Shown: positions 1 through 6,576 of the stretch, piece by piece
Layout: every line of letters starts with the position of its first letter
Numbering within the stretch: the first letter of the stretch is position 1
Notes under the pieces: model-generated
What the model was told of the DNA's origin: nothing
What the model saw: the letters and a program-made list of their open reading frames with translations, nothing else
The model's database searches: none
Source of the DNA: an uncultured Ktedonobacteraceae bacterium
GTDB taxonomy: Bacteria > Chloroflexota > Ktedonobacteria > Ktedonobacterales > Ktedonobacteraceae
Assembly (NCBI GenBank): GCA_955652655.1
Contig: CATPCK010000445.1
Span: 1-8,662, forward strand
Direction: 5' to 3'
DNA length: 8,662 bases
Translations under genes and position numbers: made by a program

Positions 1-96
1 CTATATTCTCACCAAAATCGGGATAGGCTATTCGCTGGCCTCGCTGCCACCCGTGGGATAGTGGGGCGTCTTATTACACCCAGAGAAGATGAATAG
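1..96 (+). CDS. Possible C-terminal tail of an upstream gene (partial)
   Basis: Frame +1 is open from the left edge of the window to a TAG at 94-96, giving about 31 residues that end in RLITPREDE. The other two forward frames hit stops earlier, at about 22 and 59. A strong GC-rich hairpin starts 19 bases after this stop, which is where an intrinsic terminator would sit. The fragment is too short to recognise a family, and an open frame of this length can occur by chance. I list it because of the stop-then-hairpin arrangement only. Confidence 0.25.
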   Translation, partial: LYSHQNRDRLFAGLAATRGIVGRLITPREDE

Positions 97-115
97 GTGC
101 CGACTCAGTCTACTA

Positions 116-160
116 AAGAGGGGGGAGGCGGTCCACCGGGACCGCCTCCCCCCTCTTCTC
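116..160 (+). terminator. GC-rich perfect hairpin, likely intrinsic terminator
   Basis: Bases 116-134 and 139-157 are perfect reverse complements, giving a 19-bp stem closed by the four-base loop accg. The core contains six G:C pairs in a row (120-125 with 148-153). An A-rich run precedes the stem (aaa at 115-117) and a pyrimidine run, tcttctcttc, covers its 3' end and flank. There is no clean T-tract, so termination efficiency is uncertain. The near symmetry means it could act in both directions. The next recognisable sequence downstream is the transposase relic, so a boundary role for the mobile element is also possible. Confidence 0.5.
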
Positions 161-249
161 TTCACTCGCGCACTCGTGACAGTTACTGGCTTGAGTTAAC
201 GCACGGCAGGCGCGTGTGGCGTTGCGGCAGCACAGGGTTTGGGCTGTTT

Positions 250-1157
250 GGCACGACCAGGCCGCCTTCCCGTTTTCTCTTAAAAGATTGCCTTGCATGT
301 CGTGAAATTTGCGTGTGAACGACCAGATCGGGTTGGCCGCTCCCTTTCGGAAGTCGGGAGTGCGCCGAATTGGCGCGCCACTTGAGAGCAGATGGGCTTG
401 TCGAGAGCATTTCTCCCGCAAACGATCCGGCGCAACTTCCACTCCCACCAGCTCACACCCTGGCGTTCTCGCCTGTGGCTTTCTCGCAATCCGTGCCTCG
501 GGGTCAGCGGGAGGCCTCGCAGGTGCAACTGCTGGTTGAGCCGTCTACCCGCCCGGCTTCGAGCGGGCGCGCGCGTTCTCTCTGTCTTGACGAGAAGACG
601 AATCTGCAGCCACGGCCTCGTGCGCGCTCCAACGCTCCCCTCGCGTGCCAGGGCTGCCGACACGTGTGGAGCAGGAGTACCAGCGCGCTAGTGCCTTTGC
701 ACCTCTTCGCCGCTTTTGATACGCGGACGGGGAAGGTCACGGCACGCGCGGCGCGACGCCAACACCAGGCAGCATTCATCACCTTGCGAGACCGATCCTC
801 GATCAGCAGACTCCTGCTGGGGTGAAGCGCATCTTTCTCGGGCGCGGGGAACGAAAGCCGCCAGAAGGGCAAACACGTTCAAGCCTGGTTCGCGACCCAT
901 CCCCGCTTCATCTGCCACTTTTTGGAAGTCGCATTGCCGCCTCGGATGAACCAGATCGAGCAGTGGTGAGAGCATCAGGCACGCGAAAGCGCTTGCGCAT
1001 CAGCGACTTCTTTGATCTGGATCATCTGGCACAGCGGATCATGGACGCGCGTCTTAGCATGGAATGCGCAAGCACACCCGTTCAACTGGTCGAGCACATC
1101 CGCAGCCAGGGGTATGGCGAAGGGAGGTACCGGGCCACCCTGGTTGCGGCTGCATGA
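250..1157 (+). pseudogene. Decayed IS630-family transposase
   Basis: Pieces of one IS630-type DDE transposase can be read in order, but only by changing frame several times. They are RPPSRFL (frame 1, ~270), FACERPDRVGRSLSEVG (frame 2, ~308), ELARHLRADGLVESISPA (frame 1, ~367), TIRR...HQLTPWR...LWLS (frame 2, ~422), LDEKTNLQPRPR (frame 1, 586), RAPTLPSRAR (frame 2), GLPTRVEQEYQRA (frame 3, 651), LHLFAAFDTRTGKVTA (frame 1, 697), KGKHVQAWFATHPRFICHF (865), MNQIEQW (946-966), KRLRISDFFDLDHLAQRIM (frame 3, ~987) and AWNAQAHPFNW (frame 1, 1057). The first catalytic Asp (LDEKT) and the Glu (NQIEQW) remain. The expected second Asp of the usual DN pair reads GN at 847-852. In-frame stops occur at 823 and 967. 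The gene cannot make an active enzyme. I did not find convincing terminal inverted repeats, so the element's ends are unresolved and the coordinates are approximate. The family assignment is from motif recall. Confidence 0.85.
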
Positions 1158-1204
1158 CTTTCGCCCTTTTTCTACGCCCTGGTGTATTTAGGTCCTCCAG
1201 CACT

Positions 1205-1269
1205 TGTGATCGATGTGTGATGGTGGAACTCACGAGTGTGATGGCAGTGTGAGAGCCTGATGCTACGCT
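1205..1269 (+). promoter_or_regulatory. Four-box direct-repeat operator and promoter, array 1 (upstream of hydrolase)
   Basis: Boxes are TGTGAT at 1205, TGTGAT at 1216, TGTGAT at 1237 and TGTGAG at 1248, i.e. offsets 0, 11, 32 and 43. A possible -10 hexamer, TACGCT, lies at 1264-1269, ten bases after the last box. There is no good -35 at the usual distance, because the fourth box occupies that area, as is typical of activator-dependent promoters of the PhoB type. Transcription would start near 1276, leaving a leader of about 40 bases before the ATG at 1315. The same array recurs at 5177 and 5943. Confidence 0.7.
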
Positions 1270-1314
1270 CTCACTAGAGGAACCTATCCACCACTTAGCA
1301 CAAGGAGGCCACCT

Positions 1315-2469
1315 ATGGCTACGTCTACATCTCAACCGAACGTTTCATCCGGCAAGATTGATCACCGGATGCCCCACAGGCTTCCTGTCTTCACCCGTGC
1401 GACGCAGCCGATCCGCACAGTGGCCAGGGCCGCGATCTTCTTCCTCAAAGTCTTTCCGATGCTGCCATCGCGACCGGTTGATTGGGTGACGAAGCCCCCG
1501 GTGATGGAGAAGGTGAGGTATCCGACGCGTTGCGGCCAGGCCGAAGGCGATCTCTATCGGCCGAGGGCCTGCGGTCCACATCCCGGCATCGTGGTGTGCC
1601 TCGGTGTCGTTCCTTTCGGCGTCGATCATCCGCAGGTCGCGGTTCTGGGGAAAGCGTTAGCGCGTGCAGGCTTCGCCGCTCTGCTCTACTGGTCGCCCGC
1701 CATGCGGGACTTCCGGCTCGATCCCGAGGACGTCGAGAATATCGCGTTGGCATACCACTGGTTCATTGAACAACCATATGTTGATCCTGTGAGATCCGGC
1801 CTGCTCGGCACGTGTGTGGGAGGCGCCTTCGCCCTGATGGCGGCTGCCAGTCCCCTCATACGAGACCGCGTCGGCTTCATTGGCGCCTACGCTCCCTATT
1901 CCTCCATGTGGACGTTCGCGCGGGACATCGCCAGTTCCACGCGCTCTTGCGGAGACGGGCGTGAGCCGTGGCGGGTCGATCCGCTGACCCGCAAGGTCTT
2001 CGTCCATTCGTTGACCGCTGTGCTGGAGCCAGGCGAAGCAGAACGGTTGCGAAGCGCGTTCGCCACTGAGAGTGGACATCTCGACGGTCGCGGCCTGTCA
2101 ACGGATGGCCAGGCCGTGTATGCACTGTTCACTGCGCCCGACGCAGACGAGGCGGAGACCGCGCTGCATCGCTTGCCTCCCATCATGCAAGAGCGCCTGG
2201 CCGCCCTGTCTCCGCTGAATTACCTGAAGGATATTCCTGCCCCGCTCATCGTCCTGTTGCACGATCGCGGGGATCAGGTGGTCCCCGTTGGCGAGTCGAG
2301 GCGTCTGCGCTCCGCTCTGGCCGGACATGCCGGGGTGCATTACACCGAAATGCTATTCGGGCATTTGGATCCGGTCAAAGGTAAGCTGCCACTGTTTCGC
2401 CTGGTGTGGGAGCTCGGCAAGTTCTTTCTCGCCGTGTACCCACTGTTCCGGCAAGCGGTGGCTGCGTGA
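1315..2469 (+). CDS. Alpha/beta hydrolase, dienelactone-hydrolase-like, Cys nucleophile
   Basis: A 384-residue protein. The ATG is preceded by the ribosome-binding site AAGGAGG at 1302-1308 with a 6-base spacer, which fixes the start. The alpha/beta hydrolase core begins near residue 90 (GIVVCLGVVPFG). The nucleophile elbow is GTCVGG at 165-170, so Cys167 replaces the usual Ser, as in dienelactone hydrolases. Asp320 (HDRGDQVVP) and His350 (FGHLDP) fit the acid and base of the triad. A long insert at about 197-300 between the elbow and the acid strand probably forms a lid. The first ~60 residues are an extension with a hydrophobic stretch (about 36-50, ARAAIFFLKVFPML) that may anchor or associate with the membrane; no signal cleavage site is evident. 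Typical dienelactone hydrolases have about 230-250 residues, so this is much longer. The substrate is unknown; hydrolysis of an ester or lactone is inferred from the fold. The gene is monocistronic and sits behind the first four-box operator. Confidence 0.85.
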   Translation: MATSTSQPNVSSGKIDHRMPHRLPVFTRATQPIRTVARAAIFFLKVFPMLPSRPVDWVTKPPVMEKVRYPTRCGQAEGDLYRPRACGPHPGIVVCLGVVPFGVDHPQVAVLGKALARAGFAALLYWSPAMRDFRLDPEDVENIALAYHWFIEQPYVDPVRSGLLGTCVGGAFALMAAASPLIRDRVGFIGAYAPYSSMWTFARDIASSTRSCGDGREPWRVDPLTRKVFVHSLTAVLEPGEAERLRSAFATESGHLDGRGLSTDGQAVYALFTAPDADEAETALHRLPPIMQERLAALSPLNYLKDIPAPLIVLLHDRGDQVVPVGESRRLRSALAGHAGVHYTEMLFGHLDPVKGKLPLFRLVWELGKFFLAVYPLFRQAVAA

Positions 2470-2852
2470 TGGCGCGTGCGCTCGACTCTACCCGTCACAG
2501 ATGTCTGGATCCTCAATGAAGAGGCCTATCATGCGTGAAGCTGACAACGTTGGGACGCGCATGCCTGGGAGGATGAACCTGCCCTATTCCCCATAGTTGG
2601 TCCTCACATGCTTGCGACTCGCTGCATTCCGACCCTTTTCAATGCGTTGCTGTCCTCAGTAGTATCCCTTTCATTGGAGAGAGGAGAGAAACTCGCAGCT
2701 CTCTCCCTAACGACAGGCTATTCATGGCTATCGAGTCACCATCCATCATTCATAGCAGACGCGACGTGGCAGCGAGGCACAGCTTGAAAAGATGAGAAAC
2801 AGATGGGGTATGGAGATGAGAGCAGGTCTGACAGGAATGAATACGCAGCAGG
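2470..2852. other. Gene-free interval with a purine-rich inverted repeat
   Basis: No convincing coding frame is visible here on either strand. The one structured element is an 8-bp perfect inverted repeat, GGAGAGAG at 2676-2683 pairing with CTCTCTCC at 2699-2706 across a 15-base loop. It is followed by taacgac rather than a T-tract, so it is a weak terminator candidate, and it lies over 200 bases after the hydrolase stop. No copy of the four-box operator is present. Most of the interval holds nothing I can identify. Confidence 0.3.
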
Positions 2853-3038
2853 ATGATTACCAGGTCGTTCCCTCTGCGAATAGACGGTGTCCCTGCAGCG
2901 CGCTTCACCAGAAGGCTGAAAGAACTGATCGAGGGTGGTTATGGCCTCATCTATGAAGACGATGTTCTATTTTGCGCTTTCCCTTGCCTGAGTTGCTGCG
3001 GCAATGTCAGGAGTTCCTCAGTGATGGCTCATGCATAG
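2853..3038 (+). CDS. Doubtful small hypothetical protein, possibly frameshifted
   Basis: A 61-residue reading frame containing the plausible stretch RRLKELIEGGYGLIYEDD. I do not recognise it. There is no proper ribosome-binding site: AGG directly abuts the ATG, and frame 3 has a stop (TGA) at 2838, so the start cannot be moved far upstream. From about 2978 the frame turns into a cysteine-rich, non-protein-like tail. The frame starting at 2978 (TTT CCC TTG CCT GAG...) instead reads FPLPELLRQCQEFLSDG and runs to a TAG at 3065-3067, which looks more like a natural continuation. The feature may therefore be a pseudogene with a one-base deletion near 2978-2985, a sequencing error, or chance. It lies 120 bases before the kinase gene, on the same strand. 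Confidence 0.3.
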   Translation: MITRSFPLRIDGVPAARFTRRLKELIEGGYGLIYEDDVLFCAFPCLSCCGNVRSSSVMAHA

Positions 3039-3070
3039 CTTCTCCTCCTCGACGTGGCCGGAGGTAGCTC

Positions 3071-3100
3071 TTGCATCGTGTGCCGCTTCTGGTTTATGAT
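3071..3100 (+). promoter_or_regulatory. Sigma70-like promoter for the histidine kinase
   Basis: TTGCAT at 3071-3076 and TATGAT at 3095-3100 are separated by 18 bases, close to the TTGACA/TATAAT consensus. The start of transcription would fall near 3107, about 50 bases before the ATG at 3159. Unlike the other promoters proposed in this window, it has no TGTGAT box array, so the kinase is probably expressed from an ordinary housekeeping promoter. Confidence 0.4.
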
Positions 3101-3158
3101 GAAAGCAGGAGATGAGCCTATTTCACACAAACAAGCAGGGGAGTAAAGGGGTACACTG

Positions 3159-5150
3159 ATGTCTGATGCACGAGAATATCAGCGCGCACCTGCTTCTTCT
3201 TCGTCTGCGCCCATAGCCGTCGCTTCCACTACTGTCCAGCCATTCCTGGACATCTCGCCTGATGCGCTGGTGATCATCAATCGAGCCGGGACCATTGTGC
3301 TGGTGAACCGGCAAGCAGAGGCCGTCTTTGGCTACACGCGAGAGGTGCTGTTGGGCCAGCCGCTCGAACTGCTCCTTCCACAGCGCTTTCACGACGCCCA
3401 CATCGCCCACCGGGAGCACTATTTCTCCTCCCCACACACCCGCTCGATGGGAATTGGGCTGCATCTCGTTGGGCTACGCAAGGATGGCGCGGAATTTCCA
3501 GTGGAGATCAGTCTGAACCCCTTGCTGCTCGATGGGACGCTGCATACCCTTGCAGCCATTCGCGATATGACCGCACAACGCGCCGCCGAGCGCGAGCGCC
3601 TCCAGCAACTCCAGCACATTCACCTGCAGGCCGACCTGATCAATCTCGCCCACGATGCCATTCTCGTGCGTGACCCCGTCGGCCGGGTGCTCTCCTGGAA
3701 TAAAGGAGCGGAGGAACTTTACGGCTGGACGGCGCAAGAGGCGCAGGGGCGCATCATCCATACTCTGCTCAAGACGCGCTATCCCCTCGCCCGCTCCGCC
3801 ATTGAGGCCCAGGTCGAGCGCGAGGGCCAGTGGGAAGGCGAACTCGTGCATACCTGCCGGGATGGCAGCCTCGTGACCGTCGAGAGCCGCCAGGCGCTGG
3901 TACGCGATGAAGCGGGCCAGCCCAGCGCCATCCTGGAGATCAACCGGGACGTCACCCGGCGCCGACGCCGGGAACAGACCGAGCACGCCGAATATGCCGA
4001 GACCACCGCGCGCCTGGCGTTCTTACAGCAGGTACTCGACGCCCTGCCCAGCAGCGTCTACCTGGTCTACGGGCCAGAGGCGCGCCTGCTGCTGGCCAAT
4101 CGCGAGGCCCGCAGCGTGTGGGGAGCGGCGTGGCCGACCGCTCAACCGATGCTGGAGTTTCTCACGACCAACAAGATCGCGCTCTTCGACCTGCAGGGAC
4201 GTCCCCTGCCACCAGAGCACTACGCCACGCTGCGTGCGGTCCGACAAGGGGAGACGGTGCTGCAACAGCAGGAGACGATTCGTCGCCCTGGCGGTTCCAG
4301 TCTGCCGGTGCTGGTCAATGCGCTGATCCTGTCCGCGCCGCAGGGAACCGGGCAGCTGGTTCTCCAGGGAGAGAGAGTAGCGCTGGTCGTCCATCAAGAT
4401 GTCACCACACTTAAAGAGGCCGAATACCTCAAAGACGAGTTCGTGAGCATTGCGGCCCATGAATTGCGCACGCCCCTGGCAGTGCTGAAGGGCTTTGCCG
4501 ATATGCTGCTGGTGCAAACGGCTCGCGGGCGCGGACCGGCCCTGGCCAAGTGGCAGAGCGAAGCGCTGGAGGAGATCGAGCTGGCGGTCACGCGCCTGGT
4601 CGATCTCACCGAGGAACTGCTGGACGTGACGCGCTTGCAGGCCGGGCGTTTGCTCCTACAGCGCACACCGACCAATGTGATCTCGCTCGCGCACCGCGTC
4701 ACGACGCTGCTCCAACAGATGACGACGCGACACCAGTTGGAGGTGCGCGCGACACAGCAGGCGCTCGTGGCAGATATCGATCCCGGGCGCATTGAGCAGG
4801 TACTGACCAACCTCATCGGCAACGCCATCAAGTACAGCCCGCAGGGAGGCCCGGTGACGATCGCTCTCTGGGAAGAGACAGCCACCCATGAGATTGGCAT
4901 CAGTGTACGGGATCGCGGCATCGGCATCCCGCAGAGCCAGCACGCGCAGATCTTCGGGCGCTTCATGCGGGCCGACAACGCCCAGGCGTGGGGGATCAGC
5001 GGCACGGGGCTGGGGCTGTACATCTGCCGCGAACTGGTGGAACGGCACGGGGGGCAGCTCTGGTTTGAGTCGCGGGAAAATGTCGGCTCTACCTTTTTCT
5101 TGACACTCCCCATCATTGCCAACCAGGAGAGCAGCGACGTGAACGCTTGA
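3159..5150 (+). CDS. PAS-domain sensor histidine kinase (three PAS domains, soluble)
   Basis: A 663-residue sensor kinase. AAAGGGG at 3145-3151, seven bases before the ATG, supports the start. Domains in order are PAS1 (~27-137), PAS2 (~152-267), a more divergent PAS3 (~285-415, FLQQVLDALPSSVYLVYG), HisKA (~421-490) and HATPase (~535-652). The H-box is IAAHELRTPL with phospho-acceptor His434; the ExxT after the histidine (E435, T438) is the usual phosphatase motif. The ATPase has an N-box NLIGNAIKYSP (551-561), G1 DRGIGIP (585-591), an F-box around F599 (FGRF) and G2 GTGLGL (615-620), so all catalytic elements are intact. There is no transmembrane segment or signal peptide, so it senses a cytoplasmic cue through PAS ligands. 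No haem or flavin signature can be assigned by eye. No receiver domain or response-regulator gene is in the window, making it an orphan kinase as far as can be seen. It autophosphorylates by family definition; partner and signal are unknown. Confidence 0.95.
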   Translation: MSDAREYQRAPASSSSAPIAVASTTVQPFLDISPDALVIINRAGTIVLVNRQAEAVFGYTREVLLGQPLELLLPQRFHDAHIAHREHYFSSPHTRSMGIGLHLVGLRKDGAEFPVEISLNPLLLDGTLHTLAAIRDMTAQRAAERERLQQLQHIHLQADLINLAHDAILVRDPVGRVLSWNKGAEELYGWTAQEAQGRIIHTLLKTRYPLARSAIEAQVEREGQWEGELVHTCRDGSLVTVESRQALVRDEAGQPSAILEINRDVTRRRRREQTEHAEYAETTARLAFLQQVLDALPSSVYLVYGPEARLLLANREARSVWGAAWPTAQPMLEFLTTNKIALFDLQGRPLPPEHYATLRAVRQGETVLQQQETIRRPGGSSLPVLVNALILSAPQGTGQLVLQGERVALVVHQDVTTLKEAEYLKDEFVSIAAHELRTPLAVLKGFADMLLVQTARGRGPALAKWQSEALEEIELAVTRLVDLTEELLDVTRLQAGRLLLQRTPTNVISLAHRVTTLLQQMTTRHQLEVRATQQALVADIDPGRIEQVLTNLIGNAIKYSPQGGPVTIALWEETATHEIGISVRDRGIGIPQSQHAQIFGRFMRADNAQAWGISGTGLGLYICRELVERHGGQLWFESRENVGSTFFLTLPIIANQESSDVNA

Positions 5151-5176
5151 GTCCAGGTGACCAGCCGCCCGGCGTT

Positions 5177-5241
5177 TGTGATCGTCCTGTGATAGCCAGG
5201 CGGTCTGTTGTGATAGGGAAGTGAGGGCCAGAGACGATACT
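5177..5241 (+). promoter_or_regulatory. Four-box direct-repeat operator and promoter, array 2 (upstream of small membrane protein)
   Basis: Boxes are TGTGAT at 5177, TGTGAT at 5188, TGTGAT at 5209 and AGTGAG at 5220, with offsets 0, 11, 32 and 43 exactly as in array 1. A candidate -10, GATACT, lies at 5236-5241 within the block ACGATACT (5234-5241), which recurs at the same offset in array 3. The predicted start near 5248 gives a leader of about 56 bases to the ATG at 5304 and argues against the GTG at 5247 as the translation start. Confidence 0.7.
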
Positions 5242-5303
5242 GTGCAGTGGAAGACGTTGGTCAGCATGGAGCAACCATTCCACGAAAGGGTAGAAGAACA
5301 ATC

Positions 5304-5759
5304 ATGAAACACACAGGAATACGGATTACACTCATCGTCATTGAGGCATGTATCGGTCTGAGCGCCATCGGTGGGGGCATCGCTCTTCTGAGAGGCGCGA
5401 TGGACCAATGGTTGCCGGTTGCGTTTCTGCAAGGCACGCCTTTCAATGACTACCTCATCCCTGGCCTGGTGCTGACCGTTGTCGTTGGCGGCGGGATGCT
5501 GCTGGCCGCAGCCACGCAGTTCATCGCGCGCGAATGGGCGGTACTCCTCTCGGCGGCGATGGGCCTCATCATGCTCGGCTGGGAGATCGTCGAGGGAGCG
5601 ATCATCGACCGCTATGCGCAAGCCGTCGTTCCCAGCACGGTGGTGCAACAAGTCCTCTTCGCCGTGCTCGGTCTGATGATCTTCGGACTGGCCACCTACC
5701 TGTGGAGAGCTGAGTATCGCCGTCATAGCTTTCTCACCAGGCATGCCAGTCACGCCTAA
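5304..5759 (+). CDS. Small four-helix membrane protein of unknown function
   Basis: A 151-residue protein if translation starts at the ATG at 5304 (MKHTGIRITL). An in-frame GTG at 5247 would add 19 polar residues, but it coincides with the predicted transcription start of the four-box promoter and has no good ribosome-binding site. The ATG has GAAAGGG at 5284-5290 (a long spacer) and a closer purine run, agaagaa. Four hydrophobic helices are visible at about residues 7-29, 51-72, 77-96 and 113-134. Acidic residues sit in or near helix 3 (GWEIVEG). The C-terminus is basic (WRAEYRRHSFLTRH), suggesting a cytoplasmic tail. I do not recognise the family. It stands alone between the kinase (153 bases upstream) and the next operon, with its own operator; co-regulation with the other two units is the only clue to its role. 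Confidence 0.75.
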   Translation: MKHTGIRITLIVIEACIGLSAIGGGIALLRGAMDQWLPVAFLQGTPFNDYLIPGLVLTVVVGGGMLLAAATQFIAREWAVLLSAAMGLIMLGWEIVEGAIIDRYAQAVVPSTVVQQVLFAVLGLMIFGLATYLWRAEYRRHSFLTRHASHA

Positions 5760-5797
5760 AGGCCATCGAACGAGAAGGCAAATCTGTCTACACACGC

Positions 5798-5840
5798 CAG
5801 GCGAAGTGTACTTGTGAGGCATCTCGCCTGACTTCTTCTT
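5798..5840 (+). terminator. Weak candidate terminator after the small membrane protein
   Basis: CAGGCGA at 5798-5804 is the exact reverse complement of TCGCCTG at 5824-5830, with a 19-base loop, and is followed by the T-rich run acttcttctttg. It lies 38 bases after the stop codon at 5757-5759. The stem is short and the loop long, so this is only a candidate. The remaining bases up to array 3 at 5943 show nothing else I can name. Confidence 0.3.
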
Positions 5841-5942
5841 TGCTCGTGTTCTCCTTGTTCTCCTCGCCGGTCAGGTAGCACCAAAGAGCAGCTTCGCACT
5901 ATTTTACGCCTTCTTGCCTGGTGGTTCCGTGTACATTCGCAA

Positions 5943-6007
5943 TGAGATCGTTCTGTGAGCTTCGAAAGAGTTGTTGTGACCCATCAGTGAGGTCAATACA
6001 CGATACT
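5943..6007 (+). promoter_or_regulatory. Four-box direct-repeat operator and promoter, array 3 (upstream of four-gene operon)
   Basis: Boxes are TGAGAT at 5943, TGTGAG at 5954, TGTGAC at 5975 and AGTGAG at 5986. Each differs from the arrays 1 and 2 version by at most one base, and the offsets 0, 11, 32 and 43 are identical. The candidate -10, GATACT at 6002-6007, is embedded in ACGATACT at exactly the same offset as in array 2; an overlapping TACTTT at 6004 is an alternative. The start near 6014 leaves a leader of about 77 bases before the ATG at 6091. The boxes are less perfect than in the other arrays, which may mean weaker binding. Confidence 0.65.
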
Positions 6008-6090
6008 TTATTGAGGAACAGAAACATGCTTCATCTGTAAGATGTTGTTCGGAACGAGCGCTCCATTGCGCTAGAAGAAGGAACGAGAAT

Positions 6091-6576
6091 ATGAAACATC
6101 CCGCTGGACGTATCGCACGCATCGTGTTGGCACTTGTCATCCTGGGACATGCCCTGTTCCATCTCGGGATCATCCCAGGCGGGATACAGGGACCCGCTGG
6201 AAGAACAGGATGGTCGGGCCACTCCTGGCTGCTGGATCAGTTCCTGAGTGCCTCCGTCATATGGGCCATTGGCGTGGCCCTGGTGATAGGAACAATCCTG
6301 TTCTACGTCACAGGTGGACTGGGATTGCTCGGCGTGCCTTTCCTCAAACGGCGATGGAAAGCCGCGACCATCGTCGCCTCTCTCCTGTCGCTTCTGCTCT
6401 TCGCTGTGACCTGGACCGGGCTCTTGCCCCATCCCTCTGATGCGGTCTTCGGACCAGTATTCAGTGGAGTACTGCTCGTCGGTTTGCTCGTCGATCTGCT
6501 CCTGGAGCACACAGTACTGCGACCAAAAGTCAGGCTTTTGGAACATGAGGGAATCATCGCTCACCCGAGCAGGTGA
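6091..6576 (+). CDS. Four-helix membrane protein of unknown function, first gene of operon
   Basis: A 161-residue integral membrane protein. AAGGAA at 6078-6083, seven bases before the ATG, makes the start convincing. Hydrophobic helices lie at about residues 8-30, 52-73, 91-112 and 118-139. A glycine- and tryptophan-containing loop (GGIQGPAGRTGWSGHSW, 30-46) joins helices 1 and 2, and a basic loop (FLKRRWK, 84-90) lies between helices 2 and 3, presumably cytoplasmic. The C-terminal ~20 residues are soluble. I do not recognise a family. Like the protein at 5304 it begins MKH and has four helices and similar size, but I see no clear residue-by-residue similarity. Its TGA overlaps the GTG start of the next gene by four bases (GTGA, 6573-6576), so the two are almost certainly translated from one message and probably stoichiometrically linked. 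Confidence 0.8.
   Translation: MKHPAGRIARIVLALVILGHALFHLGIIPGGIQGPAGRTGWSGHSWLLDQFLSASVIWAIGVALVIGTILFYVTGGLGLLGVPFLKRRWKAATIVASLLSLLLFAVTWTGLLPHPSDAVFGPVFSGVLLVGLLVDLLLEHTVLRPKVRLLEHEGIIAHPSR

Noticed and set aside
370..825. 151-codon + strand frame taken as an intact gene
   Set aside because: It contains transposase fragments (LDEKTNLQ, HLFAAFDTRTGKV) mixed with out-of-frame stretches, so it is part of the decayed IS630 gene and not an independent protein.
1205..1253. TGTGA boxes as CRP/FNR-type sites
   Set aside because: CRP sites are inverted repeats (TGTGA-N6-TCACA). Here all boxes face the same way with an 11-bp period, which fits tandem direct-repeat binders instead.
2288..2596. 102-codon + strand frame overlapping the hydrolase end
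   Set aside because: It overlaps the hydrolase catalytic-His region in another frame, has no ribosome-binding site, and has a composition typical of an out-of-frame translation.
5247..5303. GTG at 5247 as start of the small membrane protein
   Set aside because: It would add a polar stretch before helix 1, has no clear ribosome-binding site, and coincides with the predicted transcription start downstream of array 2. The ATG at 5304 is preferred.
4656..5822. 388-codon open frame on the minus strand
   Set aside because: It lies opposite the kinase C-terminus, array 2 and the small membrane protein gene. The kinase catalytic motifs are all on the + strand, and the antisense product is low in structure with no known motif. 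It is a GC-rich shadow frame.
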